Part shown: piece after piece, positions 1 to 7,016 of the stretch
Numbering within the stretch: position 1 is the first letter of the stretch
How the letters are laid out: each line of letters starts with the position of its first letter
Origin: Rhodobacterales bacterium UBA3077
Lineage (GTDB): Bacteria; Pseudomonadota; Alphaproteobacteria; Rhodobacterales; Rhodobacteraceae
Length of the DNA: 7,795 bases
Reading direction: 5' to 3'
Assembly: GCA_002366685.1 (NCBI GenBank)
Contig: DFBP01000060.1
Coordinates: forward strand, 9,291-17,085
The notes under the pieces: generated by a model
Told to the model about the DNA's origin: nothing
What the model saw: the letters and a program-made list of their open reading frames with translations, nothing else
Databases searched by the model: none
Made by a program: the position numbers and the translations under genes

Positions 1-93
1 CTCAAATTTGTGCGGCGTAGATCTAAAATCGAGCCGGAATCAGCCTTGAGCGCAAGCGAACAGGAAGAGTTAGAGAAATTGCTGCGAGATTAA
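1..93 (+). CDS. C-terminal tail of a CcmH-like cytochrome c maturation protein (partial)
   Basis: An open frame enters from the left edge and stops at TAA 91-93, giving 30 residues. They begin LKFVRRRSKIEPES and end LSASEQEELEKLLRD. A hydrophobic-to-basic junction (FVRRR) followed by an acidic LSxxExxxLxxLL helix is what the end of CcmH/CycL looks like: a membrane anchor with a positive cytoplasmic flank and then a short tail. CcmH family proteins help reduce and present apocytochrome c for haem attachment in the periplasm. From memory, an enoyl-CoA hydratase gene next to ccmH is common in Rhodobacterales, which agrees with the next gene here. The catalytic CXXC motif would lie upstream, outside the window, so the call rests on a short tail and context only. 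Any other single-pass membrane protein with a similar tail is possible. Confidence 0.45.
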   Translation, partial: LKFVRRRSKIEPESALSASEQEELEKLLRD

Positions 94-127
94 CGCCACG
101 TTTGGGCTTTCGCTCCGAAAAGATTTT

Positions 128-153
128 CCCTAAATTCAAGTTAACTTAGGGAG
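128..153 (+). promoter_or_regulatory. Inverted repeat overlapping the ribosome binding site of the PaaG-type gene
   Basis: CCCTAA at 128-133 and TTAGGG at 146-151 are perfect inverted repeats with 12 bases between them, and two further A-T pairs (135-136 with 143-144) are possible after a mismatch. The right arm contains most of the Shine-Dalgarno sequence AGGGAG (148-153), which sits six bases before the ATG at 160. In RNA the stem would partly hide the ribosome binding site. It could instead be a DNA operator, or chance. No T-run follows, so it is not an intrinsic terminator for the upstream gene. Confidence 0.35.
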
Positions 154-159
154 AGCGCA

Positions 160-936
160 ATGCAATACGAAACGATCCTATACGATGCCACGGACAACGT
201 CGTTAAAATAACCCTAAATCGTCCACAAGTCATGAACGGGCTAAATACCCAAATGCGGGTTGATTTGTTGCACGCCGTTCAGCATGCGCCGCGTGATGGT
301 CGCGTAGTTTTATTGACAGGGGCCGGGCGCGGCTTTTGCTCGGGTCAGGACCTCGGCGACCGCGTGAGCACGGATGACATTGATTTGGAGCGGACCCTCT
401 TGGAGGAATACGAGCCGCTTCTCAATGCCATTTATGAATGCCCGATCCCGACGATTTCAGCTGTAAACGGTCCGGCGGCTGGCGCGGGTGCCAATTTGGC
501 TTTGGCGGCAGATGTAGTGATCGCAAGCCAGTCTGCGTTCTTCATTCAGGCATTTGCCCGCATTGGCCTGATTCCCGATGCCGGTGGTACTTATTGGTTG
601 CCGCGGCAAATGGGCTTTGCCAAAGCCATGGGGGCCGCTCTTTTTGCTGACAAAATCAGTGCTGACCAAGCCTCGGATTGGGGGATGATCTGGGAAAGCG
701 TACCGGATGAGGCATTTGCCGTCACCGTGCACGAGCGAGCCAGCAAACTGGCGCAGGGTCCAACCAAAGCTTACAAATACATTAAACAAGCTATACGCGC
801 GAGTTATGATAACGATCTTGGTGACCAATTGGCACTGGAGGCCAAGTTGCAAGGTAAAGCCGGGAAAACACGTGATTTTAGCGAAGGTGTAACGGCGTTT
901 ATGGAAAAACGAGCACCTAAATACGAAGGCCGCTAG
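160..936 (+). CDS. paaG: Enoyl-CoA hydratase/isomerase family protein, PaaG type
   Basis: This 258-residue crotonase-fold protein closely follows the PaaG (ring-1,2-epoxyphenylacetyl-CoA isomerase) pattern along its whole length, which is normal for the family. Visible landmarks are LNRP at 19-22, the oxyanion-hole segment GAGRGFCSGQDL at 54-65, NGPAAGAGANLALAADVVIA at 103-122, and GLIPDAGGT at 136-144, where Asp140 matches the catalytic Asp of E. coli PaaG. The first of the two glutamates of true enoyl-CoA hydratases appears to be absent, which favours isomerase over hydratase chemistry. It should be cytosolic and act on a CoA thioester. In E. coli PaaG isomerises epoxyphenylacetyl-CoA to an oxepin, but no other paa gene is visible here, so the substrate could be another 2,3- or 3,4-enoyl-CoA. 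ATG 160 has AGGGAG six bases upstream. The stop is one base before glnE, which implies co-transcription. The family call is firm; the gene symbol is a best match, not a proven function. Confidence 0.85.
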   Translation: MQYETILYDATDNVVKITLNRPQVMNGLNTQMRVDLLHAVQHAPRDGRVVLLTGAGRGFCSGQDLGDRVSTDDIDLERTLLEEYEPLLNAIYECPIPTISAVNGPAAGAGANLALAADVVIASQSAFFIQAFARIGLIPDAGGTYWLPRQMGFAKAMGAALFADKISADQASDWGMIWESVPDEAFAVTVHERASKLAQGPTKAYKYIKQAIRASYDNDLGDQLALEAKLQGKAGKTRDFSEGVTAFMEKRAPKYEGR

Positions 937-937
937 C

Positions 938-3697
938 ATGCGCCTTGATCAGGTGCAAAATGGACCCAAGCCCTTTGACCCCGTTCGCGGGGCGGAGGCG
1001 CGGGCGCTGTTTGAGGGGCTGCCAATTGCGCTGCTCGACCTGATCGAAGGCATTGCCGGAGGGAGCGCCTATCTGGCTACATCCATGCAGCGCGAGGCAG
1101 ATTGGCTGCGAGACATCGCCCATCAGCCGGTGCAGGAGAGCTTTGATACTTTATTGGTGTTTGACACCACAAATTTCCAGAAATTGTCAGATTCCCTGCG
1201 TGTAGCCAAACGCCGGGGCGCTTTGCTTATAGCACTTGCTGATATTGGCAATATTTGGGAATTGGAAGAGGTTACAACTGCCCTTACCCGTCTGGCGGAT
1301 GAAGCAGTTAAAACCAGCCTGCAGTTCCTTGTAAATGCAGAGCATGCGCGTGGCAAACTATCCGGCGCTTCGCCCGATGATGCCGCAGGAATGTTTGCGC
1401 TCGCAATGGGGAAAATGGGGGCGTATGAGCTCAATTATTCTTCCGATATTGATCTGATAATCCTGTTTGACGAAACCCGCCATCCACCGGAGCTCTGGGG
1501 CGATTTGCGGGCGGCTTTTATTCGGATTACCAAGCGATTAATCAAGCTTATGTCTGAAAACACCGCGCAAGGTTATGTCTTTCGCACCGATCTTCGCTTG
1601 CGGCCGGATGCTTCTGTGACTCCGGTGTGTATCGCGACAGAGCCAGCCGAGCGCTATTACGAGAGCCTTGGGCGCACATGGGAGCGGGCGGCTTTCATTA
1701 AAGCGCGTGCTTGTGCTGGTGCAATCAGCGCAGGAGAGCGCTTCCTTAAAGAGCTGGAGCCCTTTGTCTGGCGGCGGCACCTAGATTACGCCGCAATCGA
1801 AGATGCCCATGATATGCGGTTGCGTATTCGCGAACATAAGGGGCTTCATGGTCCCATTGTGGCTGCCGGACACAATTTAAAACTGGGGCAGGGTGGCATT
1901 CGCGAAATCGAGTTTTTCGCTCAAACGCAACAAATAATCATCGGTGGAAAAGACCGAAGCCTCAGGATGCGGGACACGGTCGGGGCTTTAAGAGCGCTGG
2001 CGGATCGTGGGATATTGCCCGAAGCAACCGCGGAAGAACTGATAAAAGCCTATCGCGTTCATCGTACTCTTGAGCATCGCATTCAAATGATGGATGACGC
2101 CCAAACCCACATTGTACCAGAAGATACAACCAAGCGGGAACAGCTTGCGATATTTGCAGGCTTTCCCGATTTGGTTCAGTTTGAGGCTGACCTTTGCGGG
2201 CGGCTGGAACGGGTTCATAGCATTACCGAATCTTTCTTTGTGGTCGATTCCAGAAGCGAACATGAGGCTGTCAGTTGGGAGGCTCCCGCGCGGGCCGAAG
2301 AAATTACCGAAAACTGGTTGACCTATCCGGCGCTCAGGTCTGATCGCGCCCGCCGGATATTCGGGCACCTCAAACCGCAGATTCTTGCCAGCCTTTGCAA
2401 AGCCCAAAAGCCGGATGAAGCCCTGATCCAGTTTGATGCTTTCCTGCGTGGCTTACCCTCCGGCGTACAGGTGTTTTCCCTTTTCAAAGCCAACCCTGAA
2501 CTGCTGGAATTGCTGATCGACATTTGCACGATTGCCCCTGAACTCGCCCGCTATCTGGGGCGCAATGCGAGGGTTTTGGAGGCGGTTATCGGGAGTGAGT
2601 TCTTTACTCCGTTACCGCCACTTGAGGAATTGACCGAGGCCTTGAAAGATGAACTAGACCACTGCAGCGATTACGAACAACAGCTCGATGCAACACGAAT
2701 TTGGGCGCAAGAACAGCGCTTTCGGGTTGGTGTGCATTTTCTGCGAGGTATCGCGAGCACCGACGAAACCGCAATGGCCTATTCAAATATCGCAGAGACG
2801 TGTGTTGCTGGCCTATTTGATGCGGCTGTCGCACATTTTGCAACGCGCCACGGCCCGCCACCCGGCAAAGGGGCCGCTGTCATCGCGATGGGGAAACTCG
2901 GCTCACGAGAGATGACAGCATCGTCTGATCTCGACCTAATTGTGGTCTATGATTCCGATGGCGAAACCCAATCTTCCGGAAATCGGCCACTTACGACCCA
3001 GACCTATTATGCTCGGTTCACACAGGCTCTGGTTTCAGCGCTCACTGTTTCAACATCAAAAGGTGGATTATACGAAGTCGATATGCGCCTGCGCCCCTCT
3101 GGCCGGCAAGGCCCTGTGGCAACCTCTATTGCTGCTTTTGAAAGCTATCAGAAATCAGAGGCGTGGATTTGGGAACATATGGCGTTATTGCGTGCGCGCG
3201 TTGTTGCTGGCTCTATTGCGAAGGCGGCAGGCTCCGTGATTGACGATATTTTAGCGACACCACATGCGCCCGACCTTGTGTTGAATGCCTTAAGGGAAAT
3301 GCGGCTTCGACTATCTAAGGCGAAAAGTAGCAGCAGTATTTGGGATGTCAAAAACCGCGCGGGCGGCTTGATGGATGTTGAGTTGATGGTGCAGGCAGGG
3401 GGATTGATTGCTGGCGCAAAGCCCGGGCAAAATGTTATTGATTTGGCGCGCGCCGGCTGGCTGGACGATGCTGAAATCGGGCAGATAGAAGCCGCCCTTT
3501 CCCTGTATCATTCAATTCAGCATGTAAGCCGGTTGGCGGTTCAGGGCGTTTTTGATGCCGACACTTCGGGCAGTGGCGTAGTGCATTTGATGGCAAAACA
3601 CTGCGGCGAGCCGGACATAAAAACGCTCGAAACGAGACTTGACGAGTCGCTGAAAGTCATGACACTGCTGATCAACAAAAAACTCGAGGAGCATTAA
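938..3697 (+). CDS. glnE: Bifunctional glutamine synthetase adenylyltransferase / adenylyl-removing enzyme
   Basis: At 919 residues this is close to the usual GlnE length (about 950 in E. coli). It has the family's duplicated nucleotidyltransferase layout. The N-terminal adenylyl-removing half has GKMGAYELNYSSD at 158-170 with the metal-binding pair Asp170/Asp172, then DLRLRPD at 218-224 and GGIREIEFFAQ at 319-329. A helical linker follows, and the C-terminal adenylylating half has GKLGSREMTASSDLDL at 652-667 with Asp664/Asp666, VDMRLRPSG at 714-722 and GGLMDVELMVQ at 809-819. Both active sites look intact, so both activities are expected. The enzyme attaches AMP to a tyrosine of glutamine synthetase when nitrogen is plentiful and removes it when nitrogen is short, guided by the PII protein; glnA and glnB are not in this window. 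The ATG at 938 lies one base after the previous stop, with GAAGG (925-929) eight bases upstream inside the previous gene, so coupled translation is likely. Confidence 0.97.
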   Translation: MRLDQVQNGPKPFDPVRGAEARALFEGLPIALLDLIEGIAGGSAYLATSMQREADWLRDIAHQPVQESFDTLLVFDTTNFQKLSDSLRVAKRRGALLIALADIGNIWELEEVTTALTRLADEAVKTSLQFLVNAEHARGKLSGASPDDAAGMFALAMGKMGAYELNYSSDIDLIILFDETRHPPELWGDLRAAFIRITKRLIKLMSENTAQGYVFRTDLRLRPDASVTPVCIATEPAERYYESLGRTWERAAFIKARACAGAISAGERFLKELEPFVWRRHLDYAAIEDAHDMRLRIREHKGLHGPIVAAGHNLKLGQGGIREIEFFAQTQQIIIGGKDRSLRMRDTVGALRALADRGILPEATAEELIKAYRVHRTLEHRIQMMDDAQTHIVPEDTTKREQLAIFAGFPDLVQFEADLCGRLERVHSITESFFVVDSRSEHEAVSWEAPARAEEITENWLTYPALRSDRARRIFGHLKPQILASLCKAQKPDEALIQFDAFLRGLPSGVQVFSLFKANPELLELLIDICTIAPELARYLGRNARVLEAVIGSEFFTPLPPLEELTEALKDELDHCSDYEQQLDATRIWAQEQRFRVGVHFLRGIASTDETAMAYSNIAETCVAGLFDAAVAHFATRHGPPPGKGAAVIAMGKLGSREMTASSDLDLIVVYDSDGETQSSGNRPLTTQTYYARFTQALVSALTVSTSKGGLYEVDMRLRPSGRQGPVATSIAAFESYQKSEAWIWEHMALLRARVVAGSIAKAAGSVIDDILATPHAPDLVLNALREMRLRLSKAKSSSSIWDVKNRAGGLMDVELMVQAGGLIAGAKPGQNVIDLARAGWLDDAEIGQIEAALSLYHSIQHVSRLAVQGVFDADTSGSGVVHLMAKHCGEPDIKTLETRLDESLKVMTLLINKKLEEH

Positions 3698-3698
3698 G

Positions 3699-3971
3699 AT
3701 GGCGAAACAGACCTCAACCGATGACCCACGTGGCATGATCGCGGAAGCCTATAAAATTGAAGGTATTCCCGAGCCGGAATGCCGGTCGATTTTTTTGGAT
3801 TGGGCGCTTGAACCAAGGGATTCAGGCGAAATGCGTGCAGCGGCAGCCCGATTGCTAGATGGGTATCAGAATACCGATCCAGATCATCCGATGACGAGCA
3901 TCCTGAAAGAGTCGCTCGTTGAACTCAGTGGAACCCCCAAACGGCGTGGGGGGCGTCGGTCAAGGAACTGA
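3699..3971 (+). CDS. Small conserved protein of unknown function, coupled to glnE
   Basis: This 90-residue soluble protein has no signal peptide or membrane segment. Its core reads DPRGMIAEAYKIEG at 9-22 and PECRSIFLDWALEPR at 26-40, then HPMTSILKESL at 63-73 and a strongly basic tail KRRGGRRSRN at 81-90. I recognise the ECRSIFLDWAL and HPM pattern as typical of a conserved alphaproteobacterial hypothetical family, but I know no function for it. The basic tail could contact nucleic acid or an acidic partner; that is inference. It starts one base after the glnE stop, with GAGGAG at 3686-3691 seven bases before the ATG, so it is almost certainly co-transcribed and translationally coupled with glnE. 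The reading frame uses the same kind of codons as its neighbours, and the motif structure argues that it is a real gene. Cys28 is the only cysteine. Confidence 0.85.
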   Translation: MAKQTSTDDPRGMIAEAYKIEGIPEPECRSIFLDWALEPRDSGEMRAAAARLLDGYQNTDPDHPMTSILKESLVELSGTPKRRGGRRSRN

Positions 3972-3996
3972 ACGCAGCCTGTTCTAAGAATTGGCC

Positions 3997-5364
3997 TTAG
4001 GTGAGCGCATGCAGTATCCGCACCCAGCTCCGCGCACCCTTTTGAAAGCTACTCAAGTTGTATTTTTCATTGGGCGAATGGATTTGATCATCTTCCAGAC
4101 CAAAGCCTATCAACATAGAATCCATTCCCAAATACTCCTGAAAATGCCCAACAATTGGAATGGACCCGCCGCAGCCAATGAATGCGGCCTCATTTGGCCA
4201 TTCGTCACTTAGGGCCCGCTGCGCTGCTGCAAAATAGGGTGCTTCAACGGGCATATTGGTGGCTCCGGCACCATCTTTGGCCCTGTAAGAGATCGAACAA
4301 TCCTCCGGCAATCCGTCCTCAAGATATTTACGAAAGGATGCCTGAATCGCGACATGATCCTGCTCGCCTACAAGCCGGAAGCTGACTTTTGCACTGGCTT
4401 CCGCAGGGAGCACGGTTTTGAAACCTGCTCCCGTATAGCCGCCCCACATTCCGTTGATATCACAGGTAGGCCGCGCCCAGATCTGCTCTAGCGCAGAATA
4501 GGCCTGCTCACCCGCCGGATGGCTAAGCCCCACATCACCTAAAAATTCATCAACCGGAAAATTGAGGTTTTCCCACTGATCCTTGATGTAATTGGAGACT
4601 TCGGAGACGCCGTCATAAAAGCCGGGAAGGGTGATGCGACCGGTTTCATCATGCAACCCAGCGAGTAACTTGGCAAGCACACGGTTCGGGTTGATAGCCG
4701 GACCGCCATACATGCCTGAATGCAAGTCTCTGCTCGCCGCATGAATGGTGAAATCTTCGCTCACCAAGCCGCGCAACATTGTGGTGATGGCCGGTGTATC
4801 CGCATTCCACATGCCTGTGTCACAGACCAAAGCGTAGTCTGCACGAAGCTCCTCCGCGTTTTCTTTCAGGAAGGGAATTAGGGAAGGCGATCCGCTTTCT
4901 TCTTCTCCCTCAAGCAAGATGGAAATATTTGCGGGCAGGGCGCCGGTAACGGTTTTGAAGGCACGGCAGGCTTCGATGAAGGTCATCAACTGGCCTTTAT
5001 CATCCGATGCGCCACGCCCCCTGATGACCTTTCCGTTTTCTGTTTCTTCGAGCGCCGGGTCAAAGGGTGGGCGGTCCCAAAGTTCCAACGGGTCAACCGG
5101 TTGAACATCGTAATGCCCGTAAAACAAAATATGTGGTCCACTGCCACCTGAATGGGCAACAACCATTGGATGCCCTGTTGTATCACGCCGTGAAGCCTCA
5201 AATCCTATGCTTTTCAGGTCGTCCACAAGCCAGTCGGCCGCAGCGGTGCAGCTCTCCTTATAGGCTGGGTCGGTCGACACACTTTCGATGCGAAGCAGAT
5301 TGAACAAGCGCGCGAGCGCGGCGTCTTGATCGCTATCAAGCTGATCGAGAATTTGGTTGAGCAT
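3997..5364 (-). CDS. M20-family metallohydrolase, dipeptidase-like
   Basis: This 455-residue protein has the full length and residues of the M20 dipeptidase group (carnosinase/DUG1-like). Expected ligands of the two-metal (normally zinc) centre are His84 in GHYDVQPV, the bridging Asp121 in GRGASDDKGQ, Glu156 in EGEEESGS, Asp182 in CDTGMW and His429 in HSPNEKYN. Glu155 is the probable general base, and Asp86 supports the metal ligand. The dimerisation (lid) domain lies roughly between 200 and 315, with the conserved DLHSG at 213-217. No signal peptide is seen, so it is probably cytosolic and cleaves dipeptides or related N-acyl amino acids; the exact substrate cannot be read from sequence. ATG 5364 has GGAGA (complement of 5369-5373) four bases upstream. 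That ribosome site lies directly after the terminator of the upstream gene. The gene converges on the glnE operon with a 25-base gap. Nothing is missing or broken. Confidence 0.93.
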   Translation of the reverse strand: MLNQILDQLDSDQDAALARLFNLLRIESVSTDPAYKESCTAAADWLVDDLKSIGFEASRRDTTGHPMVVAHSGGSGPHILFYGHYDVQPVDPLELWDRPPFDPALEETENGKVIRGRGASDDKGQLMTFIEACRAFKTVTGALPANISILLEGEEESGSPSLIPFLKENAEELRADYALVCDTGMWNADTPAITTMLRGLVSEDFTIHAASRDLHSGMYGGPAINPNRVLAKLLAGLHDETGRITLPGFYDGVSEVSNYIKDQWENLNFPVDEFLGDVGLSHPAGEQAYSALEQIWARPTCDINGMWGGYTGAGFKTVLPAEASAKVSFRLVGEQDHVAIQASFRKYLEDGLPEDCSISYRAKDGAGATNMPVEAPYFAAAQRALSDEWPNEAAFIGCGGSIPIVGHFQEYLGMDSMLIGFGLEDDQIHSPNEKYNLSSFQKGARSWVRILHALT

Positions 5365-5377
5365 AGGGTCTCCGAAG

Positions 5378-5402
5378 AAAAAGACGCCCTAATCGGGCGC
5401 CC
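5378..5402 (-). terminator. Intrinsic terminator of the secreted-protein gene, abutting the M20 gene start
   Basis: Read on the minus strand, the arms are GGGCGCCC (complement of 5395-5402) and GGGCGTCT (complement of 5382-5389) with a five-base loop GATTA. This gives an eight-pair stem of which the inner five are G-C and two outer ones are G-U. A TTTTT run (5378-5382) follows. This is a classic rho-independent terminator 22 bases after the TAA of the secreted-protein gene. It ends 13 bases before the ATG of the M20 gene, so it could also act as an attenuator or leader hairpin for that gene. Confidence 0.8.
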
Positions 5403-5423
5403 GTTGATGAGAAGGTATAGAGT

Positions 5424-5984
5424 TTAGTTAAACGGATCGTTGTTGCGGAAACCGCCGCTAAATATGCGCCGTTCACACTCTCGGTGTTGGCTGAGGGTTG
5501 CCGAAGTACCCCGAAGCGAAAAGCGCGCGATTTCAACCCCCCGGTCATTGCGTAAGTACAAAGTGATTCCGCGCGCAACTTCTGTAAAAAAGCGGCTTAA
5601 TCCGTCACTTGGCGGTGTGACAGTGGTCCGAATTTTATTGAAAACCTTTGTCCCCGAAATGTTCCAGGGTCCTCGGCGATCAATTTCAACAATAAAATCT
5701 TGATTGAGCTCTTGGTCTCCGAAGGACCAGCCTTCGTTTTCGAACTGAATAACATAGTCACCGTTGCTCAGGGTAAACATGTTAAATACGTAGTCGGAAC
5801 CATTCACAGTTCGGCTTTCGCAACTACGGCTACCGTCTGGATGTTCGTTCAGGTCCAAGCGCCAATATCCTCTTGAATACAAAGTATCGTAGGAGGTGTA
5901 TTCGTCCCATGAGGCTGCCTGAGATTGCGATGAAAACGCCGCAATCGTGAGCGCGAAACTTGCGAATATCTTAAATAATGACAT
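5424..5984 (-). CDS. Secreted/periplasmic protein of unknown function
   Basis: The 186-residue product opens with a Sec signal peptide: MSLFK, a hydrophobic stretch IFASFALTIAAFSS at 6-19, and a probable cut after SQA at about 21-23, leaving a mature protein of about 163 residues starting ASWDEY. The mature part is rich in alternating hydrophobic strands and aromatic residues (YWRLDL, DYVIQFENEGWSF, FIVEIDRRGPWNI, ITLYLRN, IARFSLRGTSATL), suggesting a small beta-sandwich. Its two cysteines, Cys55 (SCESR) and Cys170 (HRECERR), are well placed for one disulfide. The general pattern, including FSLRGTSATL followed by a C-terminal cysteine, recalls small alphaproteobacterial periplasmic proteins loosely related to the IalB group, but I cannot assign a family. 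The tail ends NNDPFN. ATG 5984 has GAGGG (complement of 5989-5993) four bases upstream, and the next methionine is far inside. Promoter and terminator flank it, so it is probably transcribed alone. No function is claimed. Confidence 0.82.
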   Translation of the reverse strand: MSLFKIFASFALTIAAFSSQSQAASWDEYTSYDTLYSRGYWRLDLNEHPDGSRSCESRTVNGSDYVFNMFTLSNGDYVIQFENEGWSFGDQELNQDFIVEIDRRGPWNISGTKVFNKIRTTVTPPSDGLSRFFTEVARGITLYLRNDRGVEIARFSLRGTSATLSQHRECERRIFSGGFRNNDPFN

Positions 5985-6022
5985 GTGACCCTCGTGGTGT
6001 GAATAAAATTTGTACAGGCAAA

Positions 6023-6051
6023 ATTAAACACCGGAAACGCTCAATGGTCAA
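6023..6051 (-). promoter_or_regulatory. Sigma-70 promoter of the secreted-protein gene
   Basis: On the minus strand TTGACC (complement of 6046-6051, five of six matches to TTGACA) and TTTAAT (complement of 6023-6028, five of six matches to TATAAT) are separated by exactly 17 bases. Transcription would start near 6016, giving a leader of about 30 bases before the ATG at 5984. It lies between the araC stop and the secreted-protein gene, where a promoter is expected. Confidence 0.7.
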
Positions 6052-6073
6052 GAAAGGGTGCTTCAAATGACGC

Positions 6074-6092
6074 AAAAAAGAAACTACGTTTC
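6074..6092 (-). terminator. Probable intrinsic terminator of the araC-family gene
   Basis: Read on the minus strand, GAAAC (complement of 6088-6092) and GTTTC (complement of 6080-6084) form a five-pair stem around the loop GTA, followed at once by six T (complement of 6074-6079). It begins 11 bases after the araC TGA. The stem is short and A-U rich, so it may be weak, but the uninterrupted U-run and its position support the call. Confidence 0.5.
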
Positions 6093-6103
6093 CAACGCAA
6101 ATT

Positions 6104-6922
6104 TCAGCGCTTTTCGTTTTTCCGAAACAACTTGGGCGGTTGACCGACCGACTCTGAGAAGACGCGCGTAAAATAGGCCGGTGACTTAAAGCCGAGATCG
6201 GAAGCAATTGTGCCGATTTTCTGATCGGTTTCCTTGAGTAAAAATTTGGCTTCTTCCATGGTTTTTTCACGGATAAACAAAGTAGCCGGTTTGCCCGCTG
6301 TTTCACGGCACACGCGCGTCAAATGGGTGGTCGTTACGCCAAGGTTTTCGGCGTAATCTCGAACGGTATCATGAGTTGCGTATCGGTCATTTAGGCGCGA
6401 AACAAAACGGCGCATTAGTCGACGTTTGGCGCTGTCTTTTTCAAGGTCTTTTCGGTTTTTACTGGTGTCAATTCGGTTGTAGATCACCGCGAGCAAGCCG
6501 ACAGAATAAATGAGAGCCGTGCCGCGCATGGGTTGTTTGGTGATAAATTCTTCCTGAACCGCAGAAAATGCATTACTGAGCTGGCGTTGATTTAACGGTT
6601 TCAAAACAGAAGTAAGCAAAGGTGAGGAGGGCAGGGGGATGCGTAAGCTTGCCGGAATACGCACCTGCCAACCGATGGTTCCCGGCGTGAGATCGAGGTG
6701 AAATAGAGTTTCGGCCGGGATAAACATGGCGGTATTGGTGCCGAAACCTTGTTGGGTGCTATCAATAAATGCACGACCGCCACCACGGGTTATCCAGATA
6801 AGATGGTGGCCGCTGGCCATTGCATGAACGCCATCATCCTTACGCAGCAAGGAGCTGCCTGAAAGCGCATGGCTGGTGATACGATTCCCGAGAACCTCGG
6901 GATCTGATACGGGTTTACGCAC
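6104..6922 (-). CDS. AraC-family transcriptional regulator
   Basis: This 272-residue regulator has the two-part AraC layout. Residues about 15-95 look like a cupin-type effector or dimerisation domain (HHLIWITRGGGRAFID at 39-54, then AMFIPAETLFHLDL). A helical linker follows. The C-terminal DNA-binding domain spans about 165-270, with a first helix-turn-helix near 185-206 (TVRDYAENLGVTTTHLTRVC) and a second near 235-257 (IGTIASDLGFKSPAYFTRVF), ending in the family signature GQPPKLFRK. The start is GTG (6920-6922), with GAGG eight bases upstream; an in-frame TAA lies further upstream with no ATG between, and the next internal Met (residue 35) would cut into the cupin domain. The effector and targets are unknown. 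The adjacent secreted-protein gene and its own promoter region are the natural candidates, but no shared operator is obvious. It lies between miaA and the secreted-protein gene, on the same strand as both. Confidence 0.93.
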   Translation of the reverse strand: MRKPVSDPEVLGNRITSHALSGSSLLRKDDGVHAMASGHHLIWITRGGGRAFIDSTQQGFGTNTAMFIPAETLFHLDLTPGTIGWQVRIPASLRIPLPSSPLLTSVLKPLNQRQLSNAFSAVQEEFITKQPMRGTALIYSVGLLAVIYNRIDTSKNRKDLEKDSAKRRLMRRFVSRLNDRYATHDTVRDYAENLGVTTTHLTRVCRETAGKPATLFIREKTMEEAKFLLKETDQKIGTIASDLGFKSPAYFTRVFSESVGQPPKLFRKNEKR

Positions 6923-6956
6923 GATGTCTGCCTCAAATATTCTGCTTTTTTATAAA

Positions 6957-6976
6957 GAATCGGACATCGGCGATTC
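6957..6976 (-). promoter_or_regulatory. Dyad in the upstream region of the araC-family gene, possible operator
   Basis: GAATCG at 6957-6962 and CGATTC at 6971-6976 form a perfect six-base inverted repeat with an eight-base spacer, 35-55 bases upstream of the GTG start. The minus strand next to it reads TATAAA (complement of 6951-6956), a possible -10 box, though no good -35 partner is visible at the right distance. A dyad just upstream of a -10-like box suits autoregulation, but the repeat is short and may be chance. Confidence 0.3.
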
Positions 6977-7016
6977 GAATGCAAGCTTTTTCTTGAAAAA
7001 TATTTTGAAACAGAAC

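Noticed and set aside
31..40. Ten-base sequence GAGCCGGAAT that occurs again at 3771-3780
   Set aside because: Both copies encode Glu-Pro-Glu in coding sequence, and the similarity stops at once on both sides; chance or codon use explains it.
457..939. A 160-codon open frame on the minus strand opposite the PaaG-type gene
   Set aside because: It lies wholly antisense to a strongly supported gene, has no recognisable motif, and its protein is the cysteine- and arginine-rich kind typical of shadow frames.
1988..2407. A 139-codon minus-strand open frame inside glnE
   Set aside because: It is antisense to a conserved part of GlnE and shows no motif of its own; it is a shadow frame.
3934..3953. 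CCCCC/GGGGG hairpin near the end of the small gene, considered as an operon terminator
   Set aside because: It lies inside the coding region, has no T-run after it, and the G and C runs are explained by the Pro-Lys-Arg-Arg-Gly-Gly codons of the basic tail.
3972..4001. CTAAG/CTTAG inverted repeat between the two convergent genes, considered as a bidirectional terminator
   Set aside because: The stem is only five or six pairs, A-T rich, overlaps the M20 stop codon, and has no T-run on either strand. The 25-base gap therefore holds no terminator I can support.
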